Translations under genes and position numbers: made by a program
The notes under the pieces: model-generated
The model's input: the letters and a program-made list of their open reading frames with translations, nothing else
Database searches by the model: none
Told to the model about the DNA's origin: nothing
DNA from: JAPPHA01 sp965220985
GTDB lineage: Bacteria > Pseudomonadota > Alphaproteobacteria > Rhodobacterales > Rhodobacteraceae
Direction of reading: 5' to 3'
Assembly (NCBI GenBank): GCA_965220985.1
Contig: OZ244854.1
Span: 248,001 to 312,000 of the forward strand
DNA: 64,000 bases
In this document: in pieces, positions 35,285 to 44,431 of the stretch
Layout: every line of letters starts with the position of its first letter
Numbering within the stretch: the first letter of the stretch is position 1

Positions 35285-36454
35285 TCATGACAGGATTCGT
35301 TCGACCACGCGGCGTCCGAAGTCATGGGTCGGTCCTTCCCAATGGGGGCTCAGGCGACCTCCGTCGTAGGCTGGCGACAGGCGACCCTGCTGCAGCAGTT
35401 CAAGCATCCCCAGGTCTTCTCGGTTCAAGTCGTCCCACATTCTCAATGTGGCCTCGCGAGCGTCCTTGAACTCGTCAGACGTTGCCGCATCGCCGATCAG
35501 GAAAACGTGCAGTTCCTCAAGAGTCTTGTCGGGCGCAACCGGATAGCTCACGAGAACCGCAAACTGGTCGGGGAACACTTCTGCCGCGAAGTGCGGAAAA
35601 CACAGAAACCAAAGCCCTCGCTTTGCATCCTCTTCGGGCAAGTTCGGATAGTGCGGCAGGTCCTTGCCGCGCCCCTCTTCGAGTTCGGGAAAGACGTAAT
35701 CGTTGTAGAACACGTGCCGGTCCCATTCACCGGACCACCTCACGTTCATCGGTGCAAACTTCAAAAGCTTCGGATGGACGCAGAAGACGTGATATCCTTC
35801 CATGTAGTTTTCGTAGACCAGCTTCCAGTTGGCGTTGACCTCGAAGTCGAGTTTGCCAGCCCAGCGAATGCTCGAAAAATCATGCCCCGCGGTTCTCTCG
35901 AGCATGGGGGTCAGCCAGTCCATCAAGGGTTCGGCATCGCCCGATACATTTGCAAAGATGCAACCGTTCCAGGTCTCGACCCGCACCTCGACCAGGTCAA
36001 GCAGGTCGCCGCCGCCGCTCGGAAACGTGTCCACGACGTTGGGTCCGCTGAAATGCGGGCGTGACCTCAGCTTGCCGTCAAGCTGATAGCTCCAGGCATG
36101 ATACGGACAGGTCAGCATCGACCGCCTGCATCGCTCCGTCACCAGTCTCGCTCCACGGTGACGGCAGACGTTGTGAAGCCCCCGAACACCCCCGTCATGA
36201 TCACGCAGGATGATCAACGGCGCGCCGCCAATCGAGATTGGCTTCATGTCGCCGGCTTCTGGCAATTCTTCCGTTGCTCCGGCAAAGACCCAGGAGCGGC
36301 GGAAGCAATGCTCCAACTCGAGCGCAAGCCACTCGTTCGACCAATAGGCCGCATTCGGCAATCCGCTGGCCTCCTCAATTGGAGCGAAGGTCTGGGCAAG
36401 TCCGTCTTCGCCGATCAATTCGACGACTTTCGATCGAATGTCGGTTGCTGTCAT
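35285..36454 (-). CDS. Rieske aromatic-ring-hydroxylating-type oxygenase, alpha subunit (quaternary-amine-type possible)
   Basis: A 389-residue Rieske non-heme iron oxygenase. The [2Fe-2S] ligands are Cys97 and His99 (CRHRG) with Cys116 and His119 (CPYHAW). The mononuclear iron site is in NWKLVYENYMEGYHVFCVHP (His222, His227). In this gene neighbourhood a dealkylating oxygenase of the glycine betaine/carnitine type (GbcA, CntA) is plausible, since a dimethylglycine dehydrogenase-like gene is close, but substrate is not proved. The ATG at 36454 overlaps the sulfotransferase stop as ATGA. No reductase partner gene is seen. Its 3' end is duplicated at 33700-33796. Confidence 0.88.
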   Translation of the reverse strand: MTATDIRSKVVELIGEDGLAQTFAPIEEASGLPNAAYWSNEWLALELEHCFRRSWVFAGATEELPEAGDMKPISIGGAPLIILRDHDGGVRGLHNVCRHRGARLVTERCRRSMLTCPYHAWSYQLDGKLRSRPHFSGPNVVDTFPSGGGDLLDLVEVRVETWNGCIFANVSGDAEPLMDWLTPMLERTAGHDFSSIRWAGKLDFEVNANWKLVYENYMEGYHVFCVHPKLLKFAPMNVRWSGEWDRHVFYNDYVFPELEEGRGKDLPHYPNLPEEDAKRGLWFLCFPHFAAEVFPDQFAVLVSYPVAPDKTLEELHVFLIGDAATSDEFKDAREATLRMWDDLNREDLGMLELLQQGRLSPAYDGGRLSPHWEGPTHDFGRRVVERILS

Positions 36455-37239
36455 GCTCTCACCATGTCCGGATTCGGTCGGATCCTGTGTTTGTGGAGTG
36501 AACGATAGTGCCCTAGGAACGCCTCGTAATGGCAGGACAGGCTGGGCGGTAAATCGCCCGGCTCCACGTGCTTGCGAGGAACGGGCTTGAGTCCATCGCT
36601 GTCGCGCAACGAGGCGTGCCAAATCTCGTCGTTTCCGTCGTACCAGAGAACGTCGTCGCGAGAACCGGGCTCCCAACGCAGTGCCTCGGCGACGAAAGGT
36701 ATCCCGATCGCCTCGCAGTAGCGTCGGACCATCGCATCGGGATCGCTCATGAGATCGTCGCTGTCGAGAACTGGCGGAGTCTCTCCCGTCCGCCGGCAAA
36801 GCAGATCGAACAGTGCCTGCTGGGGGCCGAAACTGATTTCGTGCGCTTCAAAACCGTTCTTCATTCCGGCCTTGAGGTACGAGCGATGGAGTGAAGCCAG
36901 CACCTTTGCCGGCTCGCGGATTAAGAAACTGTGCGTGATCCTGCCGAGAAACTCGTCGTCCCACATGTGATCCGTATGGTGGGGCATGTCCTTGACGAAC
37001 ACCGGGCGGGTCTCCGCCGCAGCCTTGATGTCTTGCCAGATCTTTTGGAACGTTGCTTCGGGGTGCCGTTGGTCCGCCGGTGCCTCGCGCGGGGCTCGTG
37101 CTTCTGGCCCCCGGTACCAAGCGATGCCGAAGGGTTCGTGGAAACACGTCAAATCGCCACGCTGCCGCATCATCCATTCAAAAGCGGTCGATGTGGAGCG
37201 TGGCGTGGCCCACAGAAAATGGATCGGATGACCTTTCAT
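36451..37239 (-). CDS. Sulfotransferase-family protein
   Basis: A 262-residue cytosolic sulfotransferase-like protein. The PAPS 5'-phosphosulfate loop appears as WATPRSTSTAFEW (residues 10-22). FVKDMPHH and SFLIREPAKVLASLHRSYL provide the 3'-phosphate-binding Arg/Ser pattern of the family. It would transfer sulfate from PAPS to a small alcohol or amine, or may have drifted to another use. The stop overlaps the Rieske start by four bases, so the two act together. The PAPS-making cysDNC genes lie 16 kb away. Confidence 0.82.
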   Translation of the reverse strand: MKGHPIHFLWATPRSTSTAFEWMMRQRGDLTCFHEPFGIAWYRGPEARAPREAPADQRHPEATFQKIWQDIKAAAETRPVFVKDMPHHTDHMWDDEFLGRITHSFLIREPAKVLASLHRSYLKAGMKNGFEAHEISFGPQQALFDLLCRRTGETPPVLDSDDLMSDPDAMVRRYCEAIGIPFVAEALRWEPGSRDDVLWYDGNDEIWHASLRDSDGLKPVPRKHVEPGDLPPSLSCHYEAFLGHYRSLHKHRIRPNPDMVRA

Positions 37240-37715
37240 GGGCCTGCACCTACCATGGTTGCGTCAGAACAACGCTTCACGACGTTTCCGAGTTTGTCGG
37301 GCGGCAGTCCGATCGTGTCGGACAATGCCGGGTTTCGCGATTCACCCTGCAGTATCGCAGACAACGCTGGTCGAACGCAGACGAACTTGTCGGCACCTCG
37401 TGCCTGTCCACGTGTGCGACCAAACGGCAACATCACGTCATCACCGGACAGGTCGGCATCTCGGCAAACAGCGTCATTGACCGAACCCGGCTGGACCGAC
37501 CCGCAAAGTGACTCGGTGTTCCGCTCTGCGAGATTTCGCCGTCCGGTCGAGGCACGTTCGCCATTGCCGACGACAGATGCCACGCCAGTGCTGCCAAAAG
37601 CCTCAGCGCTGGCAACTCCGATCACTCCGAATGAAAGCGGGAACACCTCGGACACCTTGCCATCAACCCCCGATTCGCCGTTGCTACCTTGGACAATTTT
37701 AGGCATTCTTTTTTC
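37240..37715. promoter_or_regulatory. Divergent control region, sulfotransferase/Rieske versus regulator/dehydrogenase
   Basis: A 476-base gap between two divergent operons, with no supported gene. It is A+T-rich only near the right end (37690-37712), where a promoter for the regulator gene is expected. The cupin regulator encoded next door is the natural candidate to bind here. Confidence 0.45.
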
Positions 37716-38339
37716 ATGACAGTCAAGAATATCAAGACCGTTCCCGCAGAAGATGCCTTGATTCAACTCGGTGAAGACCTGCGCGGATTGCGAAAGGGAC
37801 AGGGACTGACGCTCGAGGACCTTGCCGCAGCAAGCGGCAGGTCCGTCTCCTTCATTTCGAAAATCGAGCGCGGGCAAGCGCGACCATCGGTGACCACCTT
37901 GCAGGAGCTCGCCGGTGCATTGGGGGTCCCGGTCGGATGGTTTTTCGAGACCGACGGCCCCGTACCTGCCGATGAACGCCCGTACATTGTCCGTTCGGGC
38001 CGTCGTCGCAAACTGAGCTATTCCGGTTTGACATCGACCAACTACATGGGCTTCGAGGATCACCTACTGTCGGCCAGTCTCGACGGTCAGTTGGCCCTTG
38101 GCATTTCAACCTACCAACCCGGCGGGAGTTCAGGCGATGAACTCTATACCCATCATGGCGAGGAGGCCGGTCTGGTCATCAAGGGACAGATCGACCTGCA
38201 CCTCGATGACAAGGTGTTCAACCTGAAGGCTGGTGACAGCTTCTCGTTTTCGGCCAGCGTTTCCCATCGCTACGTCAACTCCGGCGACGGCGAGGCACAG
38301 ATCGTCTGGGCCAACACGCCAATCAATCTGAGACGATAG
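37716..38339 (+). CDS. XRE-family transcriptional regulator with cupin sensor
   Basis: A 207-residue PuuR-like regulator. The helix-turn-helix is at about 30-58 (LTLEDLAAASGRSVSFISKIERG). A cupin ligand domain fills about 125-205 (GDELYTHHGEEAGLVIKG, LKAGDSFSFSASVSHRYVN). Such regulators sense small amines, amino acids or their metabolites. The ATG at 37716 is used; an in-frame TTG at 37689 would extend it by nine residues. It lies three bases before the dehydrogenase gene. Confidence 0.9.
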   Translation: MTVKNIKTVPAEDALIQLGEDLRGLRKGQGLTLEDLAAASGRSVSFISKIERGQARPSVTTLQELAGALGVPVGWFFETDGPVPADERPYIVRSGRRRKLSYSGLTSTNYMGFEDHLLSASLDGQLALGISTYQPGGSSGDELYTHHGEEAGLVIKGQIDLHLDDKVFNLKAGDSFSFSASVSHRYVNSGDGEAQIVWANTPINLRR

Positions 38340-38342
38340 CTC

Positions 38343-40739
38343 ATGCAAGGCCACGCTCATGTCGTCGTCATCGGTGGTGGCAACATGGGAGCGGGCGTGC
38401 TGTATCACCTCGCCCAGATGGGCTGGACCGACTGCGTGCTGCTCGAAAAGGCCGAACTGACCAGCGGAGCGACATGGCACGCCGCCGGGTTGGTCAGCCG
38501 AATGATCAGCGGGCATGCGCTTGGCACGATCCACGACTATGCCGTTGAATTCTACCAACGGATCGAGGCCGAAACCGAAGTTGGCGTCAGCTGGCATGGC
38601 TGCGGTTCGCTTCGGGTCGCCACCAGTTCCGAGCACATGGACTGGATCAATCACGTTCGGGACGCCGTGCTGGCGCGTGGACACGACGCGGAATTGATCG
38701 ATGCCGAAGAGGTGGCACGCCTGAACCCGCTCTATGATGTCGAAGCGGCAGGCATTCTGGGTGCCATCCTGACACCTGATGACGGGCACGTGGACCCGTT
38801 TGGCGCCTGCCAGGCGATGGCCAAGGGCGCGCGCCAGCGCGGGGCGAACATCATCCGAAACTGCCGCGTCATCGACATGCGGCAATTGCCGTCGGGCGAG
38901 TGGGAAGTCGTTACCGAACAAGGAGAAATCATCGCCGAACACGTGGTCAATGCAGGCGGCTACCATGCGCGTCAGTTGGGAGCGATGGTCGGGCTGGATC
39001 TGCCGATCGTGACTTTGCAGCACCACTATGTGGTCACCGACGACGTACCGGAATTCGACGGCATGGCGCACGAGATTCCCGTCACCCGCGACGACTTCTT
39101 TTGCGGATATCTTCGCCGCGAGCAGAAGTCGGCGCTGATCGGACTCTACGACAAGCAGGCCCCCCAGTCGGTCTGGCTCGATGGTTGTCCGTGGGACAGC
39201 GCCAACGAACTGTTCGATGCCAACTGGGAGGGGATCACGCCATGGCTCGAAAACTGCTTCGCGCGTATGCCGACCCTGTTGAACCGCGGAATCAAGCGGG
39301 TCGTGAACGGCGGGATCACCTACACGCCGGACGGCGCCATGCTGTTGGGCCCTGCGCCGGGGTTGAGGAACTTCTGGCTGGCCTGCGGCGCGACCGTGGG
39401 CATCGCCTGGGGTCCCGGGGCGGGCCGGGCGCTCGCTCAATGGATGATCGAAGGCTCTGCCGACATCTCGACCCGCGCGTTCGACCCCCGTCGCTTCGGC
39501 ACCTGGGTGAACGCGGAATTCTCTCGTGCGCGCACGAGAGAAGAATACACGCTGCGTCAGGCCATGCCCTACCCTCAGCATCAGCACGAGAGCGGCCGGC
39601 CGATCAAGATATCGGGCGTCCATGTTCGCACGGCATCACTTGGTGCAACCTTTGAAGAGGTCGGAGGGTGGGAACGACCACGCCTGTATGGTCCCGAACC
39701 GGTCGGGTGGCGACGAACCAGCGCTTTCGACCAGGTCGCCGCCGAGTGTGAGGCCGTGCGTCAGCGAGTCGGTCTGGCCGACCTGTCCGCCTTTGCCAAG
39801 TTTCGCATCGAGGGGCCCGGTGCAGCTCGATGGCTGAATGCCGTCTGCGCCAATCGGATGCCGAAAAAGGGCTGCTGCTGCTTGACGCTGATGCTGAACC
39901 GCAAGGGAACGATCGAAGGCGAAGCGACGATTTCCCGCATTGGGCCCGATTGTTTTCATTTCGTGACTGGCGCTCCGTCAGAGCGCCGGGTCTGGGACTG
40001 GCTCACCCTGCATTGCGGCATCGCCGTGACCGACGCGACCCTGACGAACATGACTGACCAAACAGGCATCCTGTGTCTCGCGGGGCCAAGAGCGCGCGAG
40101 GTTCTGGCGAGTTGCACAAACGAAGACGTTTCCAATGACGCGCTGGGCTGGATGCGGTGCAAGAAAGTGACGGTGGCGGGCGTGCCGGTTCTTCTGCTCC
40201 GGCTGAGTTTCACGAGCGAACTGGGTTACGAACTGCACGCGCCGAACGACCGGCTCGACGTGATCTGGGACGCATTGTGGGCAGCCGGTCAGTCACATGG
40301 CATCGCGCCGTTCGGGTCACGGGCGCTGGACAGCCTGCGGATCGAGAAATTCTATCGCGGCGGGCACGAACTGGCCAATGACGCGAGTCACAAGGACGTC
40401 GCGCAGGAGAGGTTTGCCGCGACGGAGAAGGAATTTGTGGGGCGTGACGCGATGCTGGCAAGAGTTCCAGGAAGTCGCATTGCCCTTCTCGGACTCGCGG
40501 GCGAAGAGACCGACGCGCTGGGTGTGGAAGCCGTGTTCAGAAACGGTCGGTGGGTCGGTGCGATCACTTCAGCGGCATATGGCCATGCGGTCAAGCAGTC
40601 TCTCGCCATCGCTTTTCTTCGAGAGAATGCATGGCTTCCCGGGACCGCCTTGGAGGTTTCCATCCTCGGCAAGCGTATCGCTGCCACGGTGCTGCCGGAA
40701 CCACCATGGGATCCGAAAAACGAGCGATTGAGGGCATGA
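38343..40739 (+). CDS. Dimethylglycine/sarcosine dehydrogenase-like FAD enzyme (DAO + GcvT)
   Basis: A 798-residue two-part enzyme. The N-terminal half is a DAO-type flavoprotein with GGGNMGAGVLYHL (residues 11-23) and SGATWHAAGL, whose histidine is the covalent FAD site in dimethylglycine dehydrogenase. The C-terminal half is a GcvT-like tetrahydrofolate-binding domain (TSELGYELHAP, GSRALDSLRIEKFYR). It would oxidise an N-methyl amine and pass the methyl group as formaldehyde or methylene-THF. It is co-transcribed with the cupin regulator and stands opposite a Rieske oxygenase, fitting stepwise demethylation of a betaine-like compound. Confidence 0.9.
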   Translation: MQGHAHVVVIGGGNMGAGVLYHLAQMGWTDCVLLEKAELTSGATWHAAGLVSRMISGHALGTIHDYAVEFYQRIEAETEVGVSWHGCGSLRVATSSEHMDWINHVRDAVLARGHDAELIDAEEVARLNPLYDVEAAGILGAILTPDDGHVDPFGACQAMAKGARQRGANIIRNCRVIDMRQLPSGEWEVVTEQGEIIAEHVVNAGGYHARQLGAMVGLDLPIVTLQHHYVVTDDVPEFDGMAHEIPVTRDDFFCGYLRREQKSALIGLYDKQAPQSVWLDGCPWDSANELFDANWEGITPWLENCFARMPTLLNRGIKRVVNGGITYTPDGAMLLGPAPGLRNFWLACGATVGIAWGPGAGRALAQWMIEGSADISTRAFDPRRFGTWVNAEFSRARTREEYTLRQAMPYPQHQHESGRPIKISGVHVRTASLGATFEEVGGWERPRLYGPEPVGWRRTSAFDQVAAECEAVRQRVGLADLSAFAKFRIEGPGAARWLNAVCANRMPKKGCCCLTLMLNRKGTIEGEATISRIGPDCFHFVTGAPSERRVWDWLTLHCGIAVTDATLTNMTDQTGILCLAGPRAREVLASCTNEDVSNDALGWMRCKKVTVAGVPVLLLRLSFTSELGYELHAPNDRLDVIWDALWAAGQSHGIAPFGSRALDSLRIEKFYRGGHELANDASHKDVAQERFAATEKEFVGRDAMLARVPGSRIALLGLAGEETDALGVEAVFRNGRWVGAITSAAYGHAVKQSLAIAFLRENAWLPGTALEVSILGKRIAATVLPEPPWDPKNERLRA

Positions 40740-41106
40740 GTTGGAACGTGGCCGCGACGCACACGATCAGATCGGCCATGATGTCAGACCATTCACTCGT
40801 GACGCAATGGTGCCGCACGGACCCATGGTGGCAGACTGACACCTCCAAGTGTCGCGACCTTTGCGGCCGTGACAAGGGAATACGGAAACTCGTCAGTTAA
40901 GTGAGTTGGGACTCCCACTGCCTCGTTGCAGGCTCGGAGTCACTTCGACGGGCATCTGCAACACAGTGCGCGGGGAAATTCAGCTTCGTCCTTGGGAGAC
41001 CCGGCGCTCGCATCACGAAGTATTTGGGGCCCTCGCCCGACTTGACCAACTCTGTCGACCGGCCCCAAGCATGCCCGCAGGGGCCGGCCACGTGATTGCC
41101 GGGGCG
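40740..41106. other. Gap between convergent dehydrogenase and autotransporter genes
   Basis: No supported gene. A perfect eight-pair GC hairpin lies at 41059-41087 (CCGGCCCC and GGGGCCGG with a 13-base loop) and is the only notable structure. Confidence 0.4.
41059..41087. terminator. GC-rich hairpin between convergent genes
   Basis: CCGGCCCC at 41059-41066 pairs with GGGGCCGG at 41080-41087. There is no U-tract on either side, so it is terminator-like only. It lies 20 bases from the end of the autotransporter gene. Confidence 0.35.
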
Positions 41107-43299
41107 TCAGTAGCGCAGTTCCAGTTCCAGTCCGATCCGGGTTTCGGAATCAGAATCGTCGCTGTCGCGAAGCCCTGCCGTCATGGACGCACCGAACTCG
41201 CCGCGTGCGAAACTGATGCCCGTCTCGAAGTTCCGCGTGCGCGCCTCGTCACCTTCGTACGCCATCTCGGCATATGGGGTCAGCAAGCCACCCGACATTG
41301 CGAAACCGTAACCTGACCGTGCCGTCAGCGACAGGCCTTGCGGCTCGACTTGACGACCTTCATCGAACAGTCGCTCGCGAGCCAGCGCCCCGTCCTGATG
41401 CTGGTGCCCCCAGCCCGTGCCAAGCGCCAGCGAAAGTCCACGCCCGTCCGCTTTTGAGTTCATTCGCGCTTCGAGGCTCGCACCCCATTCTTTCGTGTTG
41501 TCCTCGGAGTGCAACGCCAGCAAATGACCGCTTGCATCCAGGCTGAATCGCCCGCCGGGAGCCGACAACCTGACGCCCGCCGAAACTTCAAGGCCGGTGC
41601 CATTTTCCCCATCGCCACCGTCTTGGCGAGCGGCCACAGATCCACGCGGCGCCATTGTCCAACCCGATTCGGAAGACATGGGATAACCGTCATGCGCAGC
41701 CTCCACACCGGCACGCACACGCCAGCTGTTCGCCTGCAGACCCTTGATCGACGAGGTCGACGCCTCTCCGTTGGTCTTGATCTGAGCCATGCTCGCGCCG
41801 CCGATGGCCGAAATCGACGCGCCGCCCATCCGTGTCATTGGAAAACGACCGCTCACTGAACCAGCAACAAGCGACAAGCCCGCCTCTTCAAAGTCTTCTT
41901 CGCCGTGGCCGCGATGCTCCGCATCCCCTGATCCCGCGCCAATGACGAAACGGACCGCGCCACCGTTGCCCGTTGTCATCTGCAGATACGGCCATACTGT
42001 CGTCAGCGATGTCTCGAGTTTCCCGTCGAATCTTCCGTCGGGTTTGTAATCCATCTCGACAGCGCCGCGTGACACCGCCAGCCCGGCCATCACGCGTTCG
42101 CTCATGCGCGTGTCAGCACCAAACCATGCGGTCCATTGCTTTCCGTCCCAACTGCTCGTGCCGTTGACACCCTCGAAACCCAGCCAGTCGCCACGCCCCC
42201 AAAGGGTCCAGCCTGAACCGCCCGCACCTGCATCGGTCCCCGCCATCGGCAGCGTGAAACCGCTGTTTGAAAGCAGAGCCCCTGCGTCGACCTCTTGCGC
42301 CCGGATACGCAAATCGCCGTCCCAAGTCTCGACACCCTGGCGTGCAGATCGTCCGCCTGCCCGAGGATCACTTCCGAACACCGCCTGGTGGCTGTTGGTT
42401 GCCAACGCTGCCTCTGGCGCGCCATGACCCCCGCCTACTGGCTGACCGGCCAGCGTCAGTTCCTGAACGCCAGGTCCTGCATCGAAGCGATGGCTGATCG
42501 TGTCGACCGCACCCGTGAGCGTTGCCTGTGCCACTGATGCCAGCGTATGCTTCAGAGACCGTCGCTCCATCTCTGGCAGCGGTCTTGTCTCGAAAATGAT
42601 CCTGTTGTTTTCAAATGTATACTCGATGCGGAAATCGTCGTCGCCCAGCACATCCAGCAACGTGCCCGTAAACGTGGCTTTGGCGTCACCAGGAGTGTAA
42701 ACGCCATCTTTGACTCTGGATCCATCAATGCGAAAAAATGATTGAGGGCCAATTTCGACATACAAACTCGATTCGTAGTCAGGAGGGTCATTGACTGCAG
42801 TATTTCCCGTGAAGCTGTCCTCTCCTTCAACGGAAATGACCGTACTGTAATCCTGATACATCGGCTCTATTTTGCTGGTGGGAGAAACTGAAGTATAGCG
42901 GTGCGGAGCTGTCAAATCGACAATCTCGATCAATTTTTCGGGAAGTTTAGAGGTGCCTGGACTCGGCTGTAAACTCAGGTCCAAACTCCCCGATGCGGAG
43001 ATGGTGGAAGTTTTGCCGTCATCGGTAAAAATGAAGTAGAGCGTTCCCGCCCCTGCGACAGGCACGCCTGCTAACTGGAAGACTGCGCCTAGCAGCAACG
43101 CCAGACCCGCACTGGCGATCACTTTTCCGGCCCTTCGGTCTTTCCGACCTGCAGAAGTTGGGTGGATAACTGGCCGACGCTGGACCGGCAACGCCGCAGT
43201 CGACCGCCGGGCGGCCGTGCGAAGGGCGGCGAGGCCAGAAACTGCGGTGGTGATGAAATCGCCGGTACTGCAGTTCAGTTGAGTGGCTGTTGAGGTCAT
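41107..43299 (-). CDS. Autotransporter beta-barrel outer-membrane protein
   Basis: A 730-residue secreted/outer-membrane protein. The N terminus is unusually long and basic (residues 1-62) before the hydrophobic signal core VIASAGLALLLGAVFQLAG, with cleavage near AGAGT. Residues 85-230 form a short beta-rich passenger. About 360-730 form a barrel with repeated amphipathic strands (WTLWGRGDWLGFEG, WTAWFGADTRMSERVMAGLAVSRG) and the C-terminal outer-membrane signal LELELRY. The start at 43299 is firm because GGAGGG lies eight bases upstream. The passenger matches nothing known to me; adhesion or surface display is a family-level guess. Confidence 0.82.
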   Translation of the reverse strand: MTSTATQLNCSTGDFITTAVSGLAALRTAARRSTAALPVQRRPVIHPTSAGRKDRRAGKVIASAGLALLLGAVFQLAGVPVAGAGTLYFIFTDDGKTSTISASGSLDLSLQPSPGTSKLPEKLIEIVDLTAPHRYTSVSPTSKIEPMYQDYSTVISVEGEDSFTGNTAVNDPPDYESSLYVEIGPQSFFRIDGSRVKDGVYTPGDAKATFTGTLLDVLGDDDFRIEYTFENNRIIFETRPLPEMERRSLKHTLASVAQATLTGAVDTISHRFDAGPGVQELTLAGQPVGGGHGAPEAALATNSHQAVFGSDPRAGGRSARQGVETWDGDLRIRAQEVDAGALLSNSGFTLPMAGTDAGAGGSGWTLWGRGDWLGFEGVNGTSSWDGKQWTAWFGADTRMSERVMAGLAVSRGAVEMDYKPDGRFDGKLETSLTTVWPYLQMTTGNGGAVRFVIGAGSGDAEHRGHGEEDFEEAGLSLVAGSVSGRFPMTRMGGASISAIGGASMAQIKTNGEASTSSIKGLQANSWRVRAGVEAAHDGYPMSSESGWTMAPRGSVAARQDGGDGENGTGLEVSAGVRLSAPGGRFSLDASGHLLALHSEDNTKEWGASLEARMNSKADGRGLSLALGTGWGHQHQDGALARERLFDEGRQVEPQGLSLTARSGYGFAMSGGLLTPYAEMAYEGDEARTRNFETGISFARGEFGASMTAGLRDSDDSDSETRIGLELELRY

Positions 43300-43542
43300 G
43301 ACGCAAACCCTCCAATCTTCACTCCAATTCTTCCAGTGGGATCATAATGCCCGAAAACGCCTGAATCTAGCATGTTTTCCGACTTTCGATCGAATCGGGA
43401 CGGATTGACCGTGATTCCTGCAAGACTGGGGTGCATCGTGCCTGATCCCGAAGATTGAGCGGTCATACCACCACCGAACGATTGGCAGGTGGTGAAGGGA
43501 TGCAGTGAGGCCAGCGTGATCCCAAGAGAGGGAGACAGAAAC

Positions 43543-43761
43543 ATGACCATCATGTTCGGTCGGGCTGCAATTCCGCACCGAACATGTCCATCGCTTTCGT
43601 CACTTGCGGTCGACCTGACCGGACGACCTTTCAAGCCATTCGAGACCGATTCCCCGCCAAGCATGGCAGACCGCTGGGACGGCCTGCGGAGGGTCGTGGC
43701 GGGTGTCCGCGACCAAGGCACCCACATGATCTTTTGCGCCAAGACCGAGGGTCGGCGATAA
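43543..43761 (+). CDS. Possible 72-residue hypothetical protein
   Basis: The frame begins MTIMFGRAAIP and ends DQGTHMIFCAKTEGRR. It is listed because GAGAGGGAGA is well placed before the ATG at 43543. A perfect 10-base inverted repeat (43551-43560 and 43577-43586) lies right after the start codon. No family is recognised. Confidence 0.3.
   Translation: MTIMFGRAAIPHRTCPSLSSLAVDLTGRPFKPFETDSPPSMADRWDGLRRVVAGVRDQGTHMIFCAKTEGRR
43551..43586. repeat. 10-bp perfect inverted repeat
   Basis: CATGTTCGGT and ACCGAACATG with a 16-base loop. It could fold as RNA near the start of the small frame or be a regulator site. Confidence 0.45.
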
Positions 43762-44431
43762 TCAAGACTCGAGCATCCACGATCTGGGGAAACGACCGGC
43801 TTTTCATCGGAGGCCCCGTCGGACTCTCTTCCCCATCACGATCTGCTGCTTGGCTTTCCGTTCGCCGCATTCGTGCTGGCGACTGGGTTTCAGGGATTCC
43901 GGGTGAGCCCGGATTGTGTTCGTCGAACGCTGAATGACTCTCGGATCGGCATCCTGACCAGGACGAGGGTAGACAGTACGTTCGAACCTCCCAGCGCGGC
44001 CTTGTATGATGCCTGGCGGATAAACCTTGTCTTGGGGCTGAAAAGGAATCGAACCCGCTCATCTGCAGGCGACCGGCGAAGCAGGTCGAGAACTGGCCTC
44101 TCAGCTCGGTTCGCCATGAGAAGCCGAATCGCCAAACCGCAAACCTTGGCGCTCTCTTCAAGAGTCGAATGCAGTGATTTAGCCAACTCGGCTGAAACAG
44201 TCTGAAGTCCGAAACCTCGCGGCGTGCCGTGAAACCCGACCGCCGGTCGAGATGCCGAGACATCTCCAGAATTTGCAACGACCAAACGTGTCGACTGACA
44301 CAGACGACTCCGATCTTACTCAAGCGAAGTGCGTCGGCAAATTTTCCCACCTTCGGTGTGCCAGAGATCTGCATCGGCTCGCTCTTCGGCGATCATGTCA
44401 AGGCACGGACACCAGGCAGAACGTCAAGACC

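Larger units (their letters stand above)
43300..44431. other. 1.1-kb poorly coding stretch
   Basis: No frame matches a known family. Long frames exist on both strands but are rich in Arg, Ser and Pro and lack good ribosome-binding sites, except for a 72-codon frame at 43543. A PIN-type toxin gene would be expected just after the antitoxin stop at 44432, but none is present. The stretch may be remnants of lost genes. Confidence 0.45.

Noticed and set aside
37236..38063. A 275-codon minus-strand frame in the divergent region before the cupin regulator
   Set aside because: It covers the start of the regulator gene, whose HTH is clear, and its translation shows no family or good start.
38130..39623. 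A 497-codon open frame on the minus strand
   Set aside because: It mirrors the dimethylglycine dehydrogenase-like gene and the end of the cupin regulator gene, and has no recognisable domain.
44041..44060. A tRNA T-loop-like GGTTCGATTCC on the minus strand
   Set aside because: The flanking bases do not form the five-pair T-stem, and no anticodon or acceptor stem can be folded around it.
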